From NCBI GenBank assembly GCA_016702605.1, contig JADJDQ010000002.1, forward strand, positions 207,001 through 271,000: a stretch of 64,000 bases of DNA, given 5' to 3'. The position numbers and the translations under genes were made by a program. Below, piece by piece: positions 16,149 through 24,200 of the stretch. The notes beneath the pieces are model-generated. The model had not been told where the DNA came from and did not search any database. It saw only the letters and a program-made list of their open reading frames with translations. The stretch is from Candidatus Intricatilinea gracilis (lineage in GTDB: Bacteria > Pseudomonadota > Gammaproteobacteria > Burkholderiales > Burkholderiaceae_C). The first letter of the stretch is position 1. Each line of letters opens with the position of its first letter.

Positions 16149-16946
16149 ATCTCTTTTCAAAGCGCGAACCTGTTCGAGAAACTTGGTGAATAGCGCTCGT
16201 TTCTCGGGGAACTTGGTTTGACCTTCTTGGAAGACTGCTTCTGCCGCCTTTAACTGACCAAGCTTCATAAAGCATTCGCCCCTTGAGAAGAATGCAGCCA
16301 TGCCGTTTGGGTTGACTCGCAGAGACGCCTCGAAGTCTTGAAGCGCTTCCTGAATCTTGCCAAGCTCCATGTAGGTGAACGCTCGGTTGTCGATGGCTTC
16401 GTAGTAGAGAGGGAACAGATCGATTGCCTTGCCGTACTCAGCAATCGCTTCTGCTCTCTTTCCTTGATCGCCAAGCGCATACGCCTTCTGGTAGTGCTCG
16501 TTGGCTTTGCGCACGATTTCTTTTGAGTCTTTTCCGGTGAAACTGATGTACCGAGGGAAATCTGTGAGCTTCAAATACTCAATGAACCCGGAGAACTCTT
16601 CCTTCGTGGGGGTTTGATTGCCAATTAGCTCCCAGCCTTTGCTGAAGCTGCGTGCATCAATCGGGGCGTGCCAAATTCGAACCCGTGCTTGTTTAAGCGA
16701 TTCAACCGTCGGCTTACTGTCAGTAGATTCATAAGTCAGACAGTGGGCTGCGGAAGATCCGTCAGGCCACGGATCGACTTCAAGGATTTTGACTGCTGAC
16801 CAACCAGATTCGCCTTTCTTGATGATCAAGTCTCCCGGCTTCACAAGGAAAGACTGCGTTTTAGGTGAAGGGTCGCCTGCGTAGGCAGTGGATATGCCGA
16901 ACGCGGAAACAATGGTTGCGCAGAAGGCAATGATGGGCTTGAGCAT
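16143..16946 (-). CDS. Cassette gene: exported tetratricopeptide-repeat protein
   Basis: 267 residues with a signal peptide (LKPIIAFCATIVSAFGISTAYA) and about three C-terminal TPR units (HYQKAYALGDQGKRAEAIAE, YYEAIDNRAFTYMELGKIQE, MAAFFSRGECFMKLGQLKAA). Residues 25-150 form a domain I do not recognise. TPRs mediate protein contacts; the partner is unknown. It lies between two attC sites on the minus strand and is close to 50 % GC, far below the host. The stop TAA falls in the following R'' box. Confidence 0.85.
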   Translation of the reverse strand: MLKPIIAFCATIVSAFGISTAYAGDPSPKTQSFLVKPGDLIIKKGESGWSAVKILEVDPWPDGSSAAHCLTYESTDSKPTVESLKQARVRIWHAPIDARSFSKGWELIGNQTPTKEEFSGFIEYLKLTDFPRYISFTGKDSKEIVRKANEHYQKAYALGDQGKRAEAIAEYGKAIDLFPLYYEAIDNRAFTYMELGKIQEALQDFEASLRVNPNGMAAFFSRGECFMKLGQLKAAEAVFQEGQTKFPEKRALFTKFLEQVRALKRDG

Positions 16947-16966
16947 CTTCGTGTGTCTACTGAGAT

Positions 16967-17049
16967 GGCTAACGGATAGCGTTTATCTGCCGAGCACAAG
17001 CGCAGGCAGATGACCGGATGGCATCCGAGGCAGATAAACCGTGTTGAAC
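16967..17049 (-). repeat. Complete attC site (83 bp)
   Basis: Minus strand: R'' GTTCAAC (17049-17043, perfect RYYYAAC), then ACG and an 11-bp perfect stem GTTTATCTGCC / GGCAGATAAAC around an inner part of about 37 nt, then GCTATCC and the core GTTAGCC (16973-16967). The TPR gene starts 20 bp downstream. The R'' box is directly followed by the IS91-type element, and its GAAC (plus 17046-17049) is the target tetranucleotide known for IS91. Confidence 0.85.
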
Positions 17050-17329
17050 TGAACCATCGCGCCTCCCGTGGCGTAGCCGGTGTTGTGATCTTGGGTGCCA
17101 AGGGGGATTGGATCGATCCGCAGCCTTGTTGCGATCCATTATGGTGAGGCTGGCGCGGTTGTGAAGCCCTCACGCGGCTCTTTGTCCCGATGTGGTGGCG
17201 TTGCCATGGCGTCGTCGCGCGGGTTGAGCGCTGGCTGGCCGGGGATTGTTCGTAGCAAGCACGCGCCTGCCCGCTGCCCGTGCTGGCACGTGCAGTGAAG
17301 TGCAGGGTCGTGGGTCCAGGCGTGCCTGC

Positions 17330-18523
17330 TCATGGCGGCGCCCTGGCAGGTGGTGTGAGTGGCTGCACCATCGCCTGCCCAGGCGGCGGTAGGTGGCGCA
17401 GGCCGGCGAGCGTCTGGGCCACGTGCAGCGGGCCGTGGCAGGCCGGGCAGGTGTGGATCTGGGTCTGAGCTACCCGGGCCATGAAGGCCTGGGCGGATTC
17501 CAGCGCGAGTGGGTTGGGCGCAGGCTGCTGCAGCGCCTCTCGCGCCTGGGCGAGCTGGGTCTTCTTGCAGCCGTTGGCCAGCACGCCGTAGTGGCGGATG
17601 CGCTGCACGCCGTCGGGCAGCACGTGCTGCAGGAAGCGCCGGATGAATTCGGTGATGGGCAGGCGCATGCGTCGCTTGCCGCCCTGGTCGTCGGCCCGCA
17701 CGCTGAAGCAGACCTCCTGGGCGCTCACGGCCTGGATGCGCTCGTTGCCGATGGCGGTGCGATGGCTGTAGCGGCTGAGGTAGTCCAGCACCTGGGCCGG
17801 CCCGCCCAGCGGGGCCTTGGCGTAGACCACCCAGGCGTGGCGGTACAGGGCCTTGCGCCCGGCCTCGCTCAGGTTGGCGTCACCCTGCGACGCATCGATC
17901 TGGCCGGCACGTCGGCGCAGCGCCTGCATGAACTTGCCGCGGAACACGCCGCTCAGGGCACGCACCGGGAAGAGGAAGTCCGGCGCACGTGGTGGCACAT
18001 GCCATTGACCGTGCGTGCCCAGCACGCCGCAGGCCATCACCGCGTGCAGGTGCAGGTGCTGGCGCAGGTCCTGGCTCCAGGTGTGCAGCACCAGGCTGAA
18101 GGCCGGCTGCCCGCCGGTCGTGCCCATCCAGCGCGCCTGGGCCGCCAGGTCGTCGAGCGTGCCGGCCACGCTGGCGAACAGCGTCTGGATGAGCCAGCGC
18201 GGGTCGGCGCGGTACAGGCTGTTGAGTTCGTGCGGCAGGGTGAAGACCAGGTGCACGTAGGGCACGTCCAGCACCTCGGCCAATCGGCCGCGCAGCCAGC
18301 GGTCCTTGGCGCGCGCACCGCACTGTGGGCAGTGGCGGTTGCGGCAGGAGTGGTAGTGCCAGTGCTGGTGGCCGCAGGCCGCGCACACCAGTTGCTGCCC
18401 GCCCAGCGCGACAGTGCGGCAGGCACAGATGGCCCGCCACGCGCGCGCCTGCGCCGTGTTCAGGGTGTGGTCGTGCAGGTAGGCCGCGCCACCGAGGCGC
18501 AGCACCTGGGCCAGGTCGGCCAT
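17330..18523 (-). CDS. IS91-family HUH transposase
   Basis: 397 residues. N-terminal zinc-binding segment (CAACGHQHWHYHSCRNRHCPQCG), then the Y2-type rolling-circle domain with the HUH motif in QHLHLHAVMACG and the catalytic tyrosine region VLDYLSRYSHRTAIGN. C-terminal CPACHG adds a second metal-binding pair. It nicks one strand and drives rolling-circle transposition. The ATG at 18523 is 31 bp after the recombinase stop, so the two genes form one transcript. Confidence 0.93.
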   Translation of the reverse strand: MADLAQVLRLGGAAYLHDHTLNTAQARAWRAICACRTVALGGQQLVCAACGHQHWHYHSCRNRHCPQCGARAKDRWLRGRLAEVLDVPYVHLVFTLPHELNSLYRADPRWLIQTLFASVAGTLDDLAAQARWMGTTGGQPAFSLVLHTWSQDLRQHLHLHAVMACGVLGTHGQWHVPPRAPDFLFPVRALSGVFRGKFMQALRRRAGQIDASQGDANLSEAGRKALYRHAWVVYAKAPLGGPAQVLDYLSRYSHRTAIGNERIQAVSAQEVCFSVRADDQGGKRRMRLPITEFIRRFLQHVLPDGVQRIRHYGVLANGCKKTQLAQAREALQQPAPNPLALESAQAFMARVAQTQIHTCPACHGPLHVAQTLAGLRHLPPPGQAMVQPLTPPARAPP

Positions 18524-18554
18524 GGCCGGACCGTCGCTGCAGAGGGCTGACCGC

Positions 18555-19436
18555 TCAGTGGCGCAGCAAGCTGGGCAGGCCGGCCAGCAGGTCCAGCGGA
18601 TCCACCTGGGGCGGTGGCCTGAACTGCGGGCTGATCAGGTGCAGGTAGCGCTGCGTGGTCTCGATGTGCTGGTGGCCCAGCAAGGTGCAGATGGTGTGCA
18701 GGTCCACGCCCGCTTCGAGCAAGTGGGTGGCGCAGCAGTGGCGCAGGGTGTGGGTCGAGCCGCCCTTGGTGATGCCGGCCTCGCGTTTGGCCACGCCGTA
18801 GTGGCGCTGCACGGCGCTGGTGCTCAGTGGCTGGCCGGTGTGGGGGTTGAAGAACAGCCAGTCGGGCGCGTGGCGATGGCACTGGTAGCGCCGGCAGTGC
18901 TCGCGCAGCAGGGCCAGCAGGGTCGGGCTGAGCAGGGTGTAGCGGTCCACGCCGCCCTTGCCTTGCACCACCCGGATGCACCTGCGGTCCGCGGCGCTGT
19001 CGATGTCCTTCACGCGCAGGCTCAGCCCCTCGGTGATCCTCAGGCCGCTGGCATACAGCACCTGCAGCAGCATGCGGGTCATGGGCCGGTCGCTGGCGGC
19101 AAACAGCTGTGCGATCTGCTCGCGCGAGAGCAGTTCGGGTCGTCGCTGCGGAGCCCGGGCCACGGCCGGCTCCAGGCCGCGGTCGTCCCGGTGCAGCACG
19201 TGCCGCCACAGGAAGCGGCTGGCCGAGGCCACATGGTTGATGGTGGAGAACGAACGCTTGAGGTCGCGTGCCAGGTGCAGCATGTAGGCCTCGATCTGAG
19301 CCACCTCCAACTGCGCCGGGCTGCGCCCAAAGTGCCGCGCCATGCGCGCCAGGCTGTCCACGTAGGCTTCCTGCGTGCGCACCGCCAGCCCGCGCACCTG
19401 CATGGCATCGATCATCTGTTGTCGCAACGGGGTCAT
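18555..19436 (-). CDS. Tyrosine recombinase partnered with the IS91-type transposase
   Basis: 293 residues. SAM-like N-terminal domain (MIDAMQVRGLAVRTQEAYVDSLARMARHFG), then the catalytic domain: Arg in YASGLRITEGLSL, Lys in VQGKGGVDRYTLL, HTLRHCCATHLLEAG and LLGHQHIETTQRYLHL with the nucleophilic tyrosine. The integron-specific extra patch is absent, so this is not IntI; such recombinases are regular partners of IS91-type transposases. AAGGAG lies 6 nt before the second ATG (19436) and only 3 before the first (19439). Confidence 0.9.
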   Translation of the reverse strand: MTPLRQQMIDAMQVRGLAVRTQEAYVDSLARMARHFGRSPAQLEVAQIEAYMLHLARDLKRSFSTINHVASASRFLWRHVLHRDDRGLEPAVARAPQRRPELLSREQIAQLFAASDRPMTRMLLQVLYASGLRITEGLSLRVKDIDSAADRRCIRVVQGKGGVDRYTLLSPTLLALLREHCRRYQCHRHAPDWLFFNPHTGQPLSTSAVQRHYGVAKREAGITKGGSTHTLRHCCATHLLEAGVDLHTICTLLGHQHIETTQRYLHLISPQFRPPPQVDPLDLLAGLPSLLRH

Positions 19437-19566
19437 CATCTGCTCCTTCGTGCCGGGGACCATTCCCCAGCCCGAAGGCTTGACCCGCTCACCTTGCCAG
19501 GCAAGCTCTCCCACAACGACAAACGCAGTGACTACCCGGGCAGGCAGCCACCGCGTCAGCGGTTTA

Positions 19567-19660
19567 GTTCAACGTGTTGTCTATCGAATGCTGACGCCGC
19601 TTATCACGTTGACTGTGGACGTAACCGGTCTGGGTCCGGAGGCGCTATGTTGTTGTCGCA
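19567..19660 (-). other. Candidate attI region of the integron
   Basis: Between the IS91-type end and the LexA box. On the minus strand it ends in the perfect core GTTGAAC (19573-19567) preceded by GACAACAC. Position upstream of and divergent from intI, with cassettes beyond, is where attI must lie. No family of attI sequences is conserved enough to confirm it by eye, and the core may partly belong to the IS91 end. Confidence 0.45.
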
Positions 19661-19682
19661 CTTGATTTTCCTTCCCTGTTGA

Positions 19683-19698
19683 CTGTACGTTCATACAG
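19683..19698 (+). promoter_or_regulatory. LexA (SOS) box upstream of the intI remnant
   Basis: CTGTACGTTCATACAG is a perfect CTGT-N8-ACAG LexA operator, 76 bp before the intI ATG. LexA control of integron integrases is established for several integron classes. The box survives although the gene behind it is broken. Confidence 0.8.
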
Positions 19699-19774
19699 TA
19701 CTAAATTTGCCGCCAAACGCGGCGTGCTGTTACGCATTCTGTAAGGTGCGCGCCGTCCTGCCAAGGGGGCTGCG

Positions 19775-20125
19775 ATGAAGTCCTCGTACACAACGCCCGG
19801 GTCTGCCCGGGGGGATCTGCGACCGGCTGTGTTGCCGGTGTTGGCACCGCTCACGTCCACGCGGTTGCTGGATCGGTTGCGTGAGCGGATTCGGCTGTTG
19901 CACTACAGCCGGCGAACCGAGCAGGCTTATGTGCACTGGTGCCGCGCGTTCATCCGGTTTCATGGATTGCAGCATCCGTTTGGCTTGGACAAGGTGGAAG
20001 TCGAGGCGGGTGCGTTCGATCGCAAGTACCGACGAGCGGGTGCCAGTTGGGGGTGGTTCTGGGTGTTTCCGCAGGTGCAGCATTCGGTCGACCCGCGCAG
20101 CGGTGTGGTGCACCGCCACCATGCC
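19775..20125 (+). pseudogene. intI: Integron integrase IntI remnant with internal deletion
   Basis: The first 78 residues match the N-terminus of integron integrases: LLDRLRERIRLLHYSRRTEQ, then AYVHWCRAFIRFHG and HPFGLDKVEVEA. At about 20009 this joins directly to AFDRKYRRAGASWGWFWVFPQ and HSVDPRSGVVHRHHA, the integron-specific patch and following segment. About 145 residues between them, including the first catalytic Arg and the Lys, are missing, and the final His-Arg-Tyr part is gone as well. Frame is kept across the deletion and the ATG has AAGGGGG upstream, but the product cannot recombine DNA. Strand and position are those of intI beside a cassette array. Confidence 0.9.
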
Positions 20126-20165
20126 GGCCCATCGACACGATCACCCTGCACGACTGGAGACCCAC

Positions 20166-20226
20166 ATGGAGGTGGACGCCGACCGAATCGACGATGCGGT
20201 GGTTGCGCTGCTGTACCTGGGCCGAC
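20166..20226 (+). pseudogene. N-terminal fragment of a DUF6429-like gene
   Basis: After the intI remnant a short frame reads MEVDADRIDDAVVALLYLG, which resembles the start of the small DUF6429 family, then departs into unrelated sequence. Only about 19 residues match, so confidence is modest. If correct, it marks another truncation at the integron boundary. Confidence 0.4.
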
Positions 20227-20257
20227 AACGGCTTGCCATCGGTCGACATCCAATCCT

Positions 20258-21217
20258 CTACACCCCCAGCAACCTCACACTGCCCAGCGCCAGCGTGGCC
20301 GCCGCATTGCGTGTCTCGACGCCCAGCTTGGCGTAGACGTGTTCGAGGTGTTTTTTCACCGTGGCGGGGCTGGAGCCGAGGATGTCGCCGATGTCGCGGT
20401 TGGTCTTGCCCTTGACGACCCAGTACAGCACCTCGGCTTCGCGGTTGGTGAGCTTGAAGGTGAGCATCAGGGCTTCGAGTGCGGCGGCGTCGTCGGCTTC
20501 GCGCAGCACGAGCAGCCACTGGCCGTCGCCGCCGGCTTCGTGCAGGGTGAAACGCACGCGGCCCTGGCCGGCGTCGAGCACGACCGAGGGGGACGAGGCG
20601 ATGACGCCCTGGTCGGGGTCGAGACCGGCCGTCTCGCGGCGCAGCCACACCAGCAGGCACTCGGGTGCCTGTTTGCCGTCGCCAGCGAAGCGGGTGTCGA
20701 GCAGCTGGCGGGCCAGTGCGGTCTGCCACACGAGTTTGCCGTCGGGCAGGCGCACGACCAGGCTGGCGTGGCCGAAGGCATCGAGCGCGTTGCGCGCCTG
20801 GCGCTGGGCGCGGGCGCTGTGCAGGTGGGTGGCGATGCGGGCAATCACCTCGCGGGCGCGGATGGGTTTGGTGACGTAGTCGGTGCCGCCGGCGGCGAAG
20901 GCGGCCACGACGTGTTCGGTCTCGGTGAGGCCGGTCATGAAGACGATGGGGATGCTGGCGGTGCGTTCGTCGGCCTTGAGGCGCCGGGCCACCTCGAAGC
21001 CGTCCATGCCGGGCATGAGGGCGTCGAGCAGCACGATATCCGGCAGGGCCTGGGCGGCGCGGGCCAGGGCGCTGGCGCCGTCGGTGGCGACGAGCACGGT
21101 GTAGCCGGATTCATCGAGGGCGTCGTGCAGCACGGCCAGGTTGTCGGGCACGTCGTCGACGATGAGCACCACGTCGGTGGCGCCGCGGTCGAAGCCGGGT
21201 GAGCTGTGTTCAGGCAC
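20258..21217 (-). CDS. LuxR-type response regulator
   Basis: 319 residues: receiver domain (VVLIVDDVPDNLAVL, phosphoacceptor in DIVLLDALMPGMDG, Lys in DYVTKPIRARE), a middle region of about 110 residues, and a C-terminal LuxR helix-turn-helix (FKLTNREAEVLYWVVKGKTNRDIGDILGSS, TVKKHLEHVYAKLGV). It starts at a GTG overlapping the kinase stop by 8 nt, so the two are coupled. It is the likely output of the NCS1-domain sensor. Given urtA and urease nearby, control of urea or purine-derived nitrogen use is a reasonable inference. Confidence 0.88.
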   Translation of the reverse strand: MPEHSSPGFDRGATDVVLIVDDVPDNLAVLHDALDESGYTVLVATDGASALARAAQALPDIVLLDALMPGMDGFEVARRLKADERTASIPIVFMTGLTETEHVVAAFAAGGTDYVTKPIRAREVIARIATHLHSARAQRQARNALDAFGHASLVVRLPDGKLVWQTALARQLLDTRFAGDGKQAPECLLVWLRRETAGLDPDQGVIASSPSVVLDAGQGRVRFTLHEAGGDGQWLLVLREADDAAALEALMLTFKLTNREAEVLYWVVKGKTNRDIGDILGSSPATVKKHLEHVYAKLGVETRNAAATLALGSVRLLGV

Positions 21218-24200
21218 GGGGCAGGTCCTTCATGGCCTGGTCGAGCAGGGCGTCCACGGCGCCGAGTTGGAACTGGCGCGCAAGCGTGCGTGCCTGGCCG
21301 GCAAAGGTCGACCAGGCGGGCGCTTCGGCTTCGAGGGCGTCGAGCTGGGTGAGCACGCCGCGCACATGGCCCAGGTCGACGGCGGCGCGCAGGGCGCGCA
21401 GGCGTTCGGGCGCGGCGGTTGGCAAGGTATCGGCTCGAACTGCATGAACCATGGCGGCGCCAGTGTCGCCGAGTGCAGGCGCGGGCGCCGCCGGGCCGCC
21501 GCCGAGAAGGTGCTGGCGAGTGGGGTCGCCCGGCGCTGGTGCCAGGCCGGGGGCGTCAGCTGCAGCGACGGTTGGCGCCACGGCAGCCACATCCGGCAGC
21601 GAGAACGGGACCGGCGCTGCCATCGGCATCGGTGGCGGCACGGGATTCGGGTCGGGCAGCCGGCGCAGCAGCCAGTCGACCAGCTCGGCCACCCGCACCG
21701 GCTTGACGAAGAAGTCGGCCGCACCGATCTCGCCGCGCCCGGGCAGCAGCTGGTTGGCGGCGGCGCTGCGCGGGGCTTCGGCGGATTCGGCCAGCAGGAG
21801 TTTGTCGAAGGCGTTGGCCGAGACGATGGCCACCGGTGCCTGGCTGAGCTGCAACTCGCGCAGCCGCGCCAGGGTGGTCCAGCCGTCGATGCCGGGCATG
21901 GCCAGGTCGAGCAGGATGGCGTCGGGGCGGTCGTGCTCGGCCTGCGCCTGCAGCAGCGCCAGCGCAGCTTCACCCGACGCCGCCTGCTGGATGTCGAAGC
22001 CCAGCGGGCCGAGCAGGTCGACGAGCAGGCGCCGGTCGGTCTCTTCGTTGTCGACACACAGGATGCGCCGGCCGCCGCCGATGGCAGGCAAAGCCGCAGC
22101 GGACGGGTGGTCGACAGCAACGGTGTGCACAGGCACGTGCTCGCGCAGTGCGGCTTGGCCGCCCGGTGTGTCCGCCATGGCCACCGCGCCCACCTCGCCC
22201 ACCGGCACTCCGCCGGGACCGGGCTGGCGCGACCGTGCGGCCTGTTGCGCTTCGAAGGCCGTCACACCGCGCGGCTCGCCGGCCATCTCGGGCAGGAAGA
22301 GCCGCACGCAAAACGTGGTGCCCACACCCGGCTGGCTGGTGACGGTGAGTTCACCGCCCATCAGGCCGGTCAACATACGAGCGATGGTGAGGCCCAGGCC
22401 GGTGGAGCCGCTGGCCGCACCACCCGAAGCACTGCCGCGGGCAAAGGGTTCGAAGACACGGTCGAGCTCGTCGGCGCTCATGCCCGGGCCGCTGTCCTCG
22501 ATCTCGAAACGCGCCATCTCGCGGGCATATTGGCAACGCAGCGTGACGTGGCCACGGGCCGTAAACTTGACGGCGTTGCCGATCAGGTTGATGAGGATCT
22601 GGCGCAGGCGTTTCTCGTCGCCGCGCACCCAGGCCGGCACGTCGCCTTCGTGGCGGAAGCTAAGTCCCTTGGCGGCGGCCTGCACCTCGAACAGGGTGCT
22701 CAGCTCGGCCAGAGTGGCCTGCAGGCGCATGGGTTTCACATCCAGCGTGAGGCGGCCGTTCTCGATGCGGGCGATGTCGAGTGTGCCTTCGATGAGCGAG
22801 AGCAGGTGGTCGCCGCCGCGCCGGATCACACTGACCGCGCCACGGCGGTGGGGCGGGATCGAGGGGTCATCCTCCAGCAGCTGGGCGTAGCCCAGGATCG
22901 AGTTGAGCGGCGTGCGCAACTCGTGGCTGATGGTGGTGATGTAACGACTCTTGGCCTGATTGGCGGCGTCGGCGGCGCGTTTGGCCTCTTGCAGCTGGGC
23001 ATCGGTGCGCTGGTGGGCGTCGATCTCGTGCTGCAGGGCTTCGGTCTGGGCGTGCAGGGCCTCGGTCTGGCGGTTCGATTCGGTCTGCGCCACCAGCCGG
23101 CTCTTGTGTGCCAGCACCAGCCACCAGGCCACCACACCCGACACCAGCAGCAGCGCGGCATAGGCCTTGATGAACCCCATGCGCAGCGACGGCGCCAGGC
23201 GCTCGGAGAGTTGCTCACCCGTTACATCCAGCCGGCCGGCGAGCTGACCGAGCTCCTCGTGATACAGCAAGGTGAACACCATGGCCAGCAGCGGCGTGAT
23301 GACGAGCATCAGCAGCAGGTAGTGGCCCAGGCCCTTGTCGAGGGTGGGCATCCAGCTGCCCGGCAGCAGCCGCGCCAGCACGGCACTCCACTGCGCCGAC
23401 AGCCGTGCCTGCGGCTTGCACAGGTCGTTGCAGCGGGCGTCGAGTGTGCAGCACAGCGAACAGATCGCGCCCTGGTAGGCAGGGCAGAAGGCCATGTCCT
23501 CACCTTCGTAATCACGCTCGCAGATGGTGCAGCGTTGCAGTGCGGGCAAGGCGGTGTTGCTGGCGACGCGGCCGAGGGGTGCGTAGCGGCCGGGGTCGTC
23601 CGACGGTGCGAGGGCTGGCGACACGGCCACTGGCTCGATGCGGATGACACGCCGGGCGTCGACCTCTGGCTCGCTGTCGGCGCTGCGGCGCGCCAGGTAA
23701 TAACGACCCTTTGTCGCCCAGGCGATGGCCGGCGCGGCGATCACGGCGGTGACCAGGGCGATCATTGCCGACCAGGCCTGGGCCATGGGCCCGAAGGCGC
23801 CCAGGTGAGCAGCCACCGACAGCAGCGAGGCAATACTCATGGCGCCCACACCCACCGGGTTGACGTCGTACAGATAGGCACGCCTGAACTCGATGCCCTG
23901 GGGCGACAGGCCGAGCGGCTTGTTGATGACCAGGTCGGCCACCACGGCCATCAACCAGCTGATGGCGATGTTGGCGTACAGGCCCAGCACACCGCCAAGT
24001 GCGGCGAACACGTCGAGCTCCATCAGCAGCAGCGCGATGGCCGTGTTGAACAACACCCACACCACCCGCCCCGGATGGCTGTGCGCCACACGCGAGAAGA
24101 AGTTGCTCCAGGCCAGCGAGCCGGCGTAGGCATTGGTGACGTTGATCTTGAGCTGCGAAACCACCACGAACAACGCCGTGGCCGCCACCGCCCAGCCGTA

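Larger units (their letters stand above)
17050..19566 (-). mobile_element. IS91-type element with its own tyrosine recombinase
   Basis: About 2.5 kb carrying a recombinase gene followed by a HUH transposase gene, both minus. Both junctions carry the same 13-bp pattern in opposite orientation: GTTGAACTGAACC at the left and GTTGAACTAAACC (reversed) at the right. The left junction follows GAAC, the IS91 target. The ends contain 280 bp (left, 17050-17329) and about 130 bp (right) of non-coding DNA. The precise right end cannot be set because the repeat overlaps the putative attI core. Confidence 0.75.

Noticed and set aside
9500..17100. CRISPR array
   Set aside because: The repeated sites differ in sequence and spacing and contain genes between them; no regular direct repeats of 25-40 bp are present anywhere in the window.
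18555..19436. Tyrosine recombinase as the integron integrase
   Set aside because: It lacks the integron-specific patch, is on the wrong strand for intI and is paired with the IS91-type transposase.
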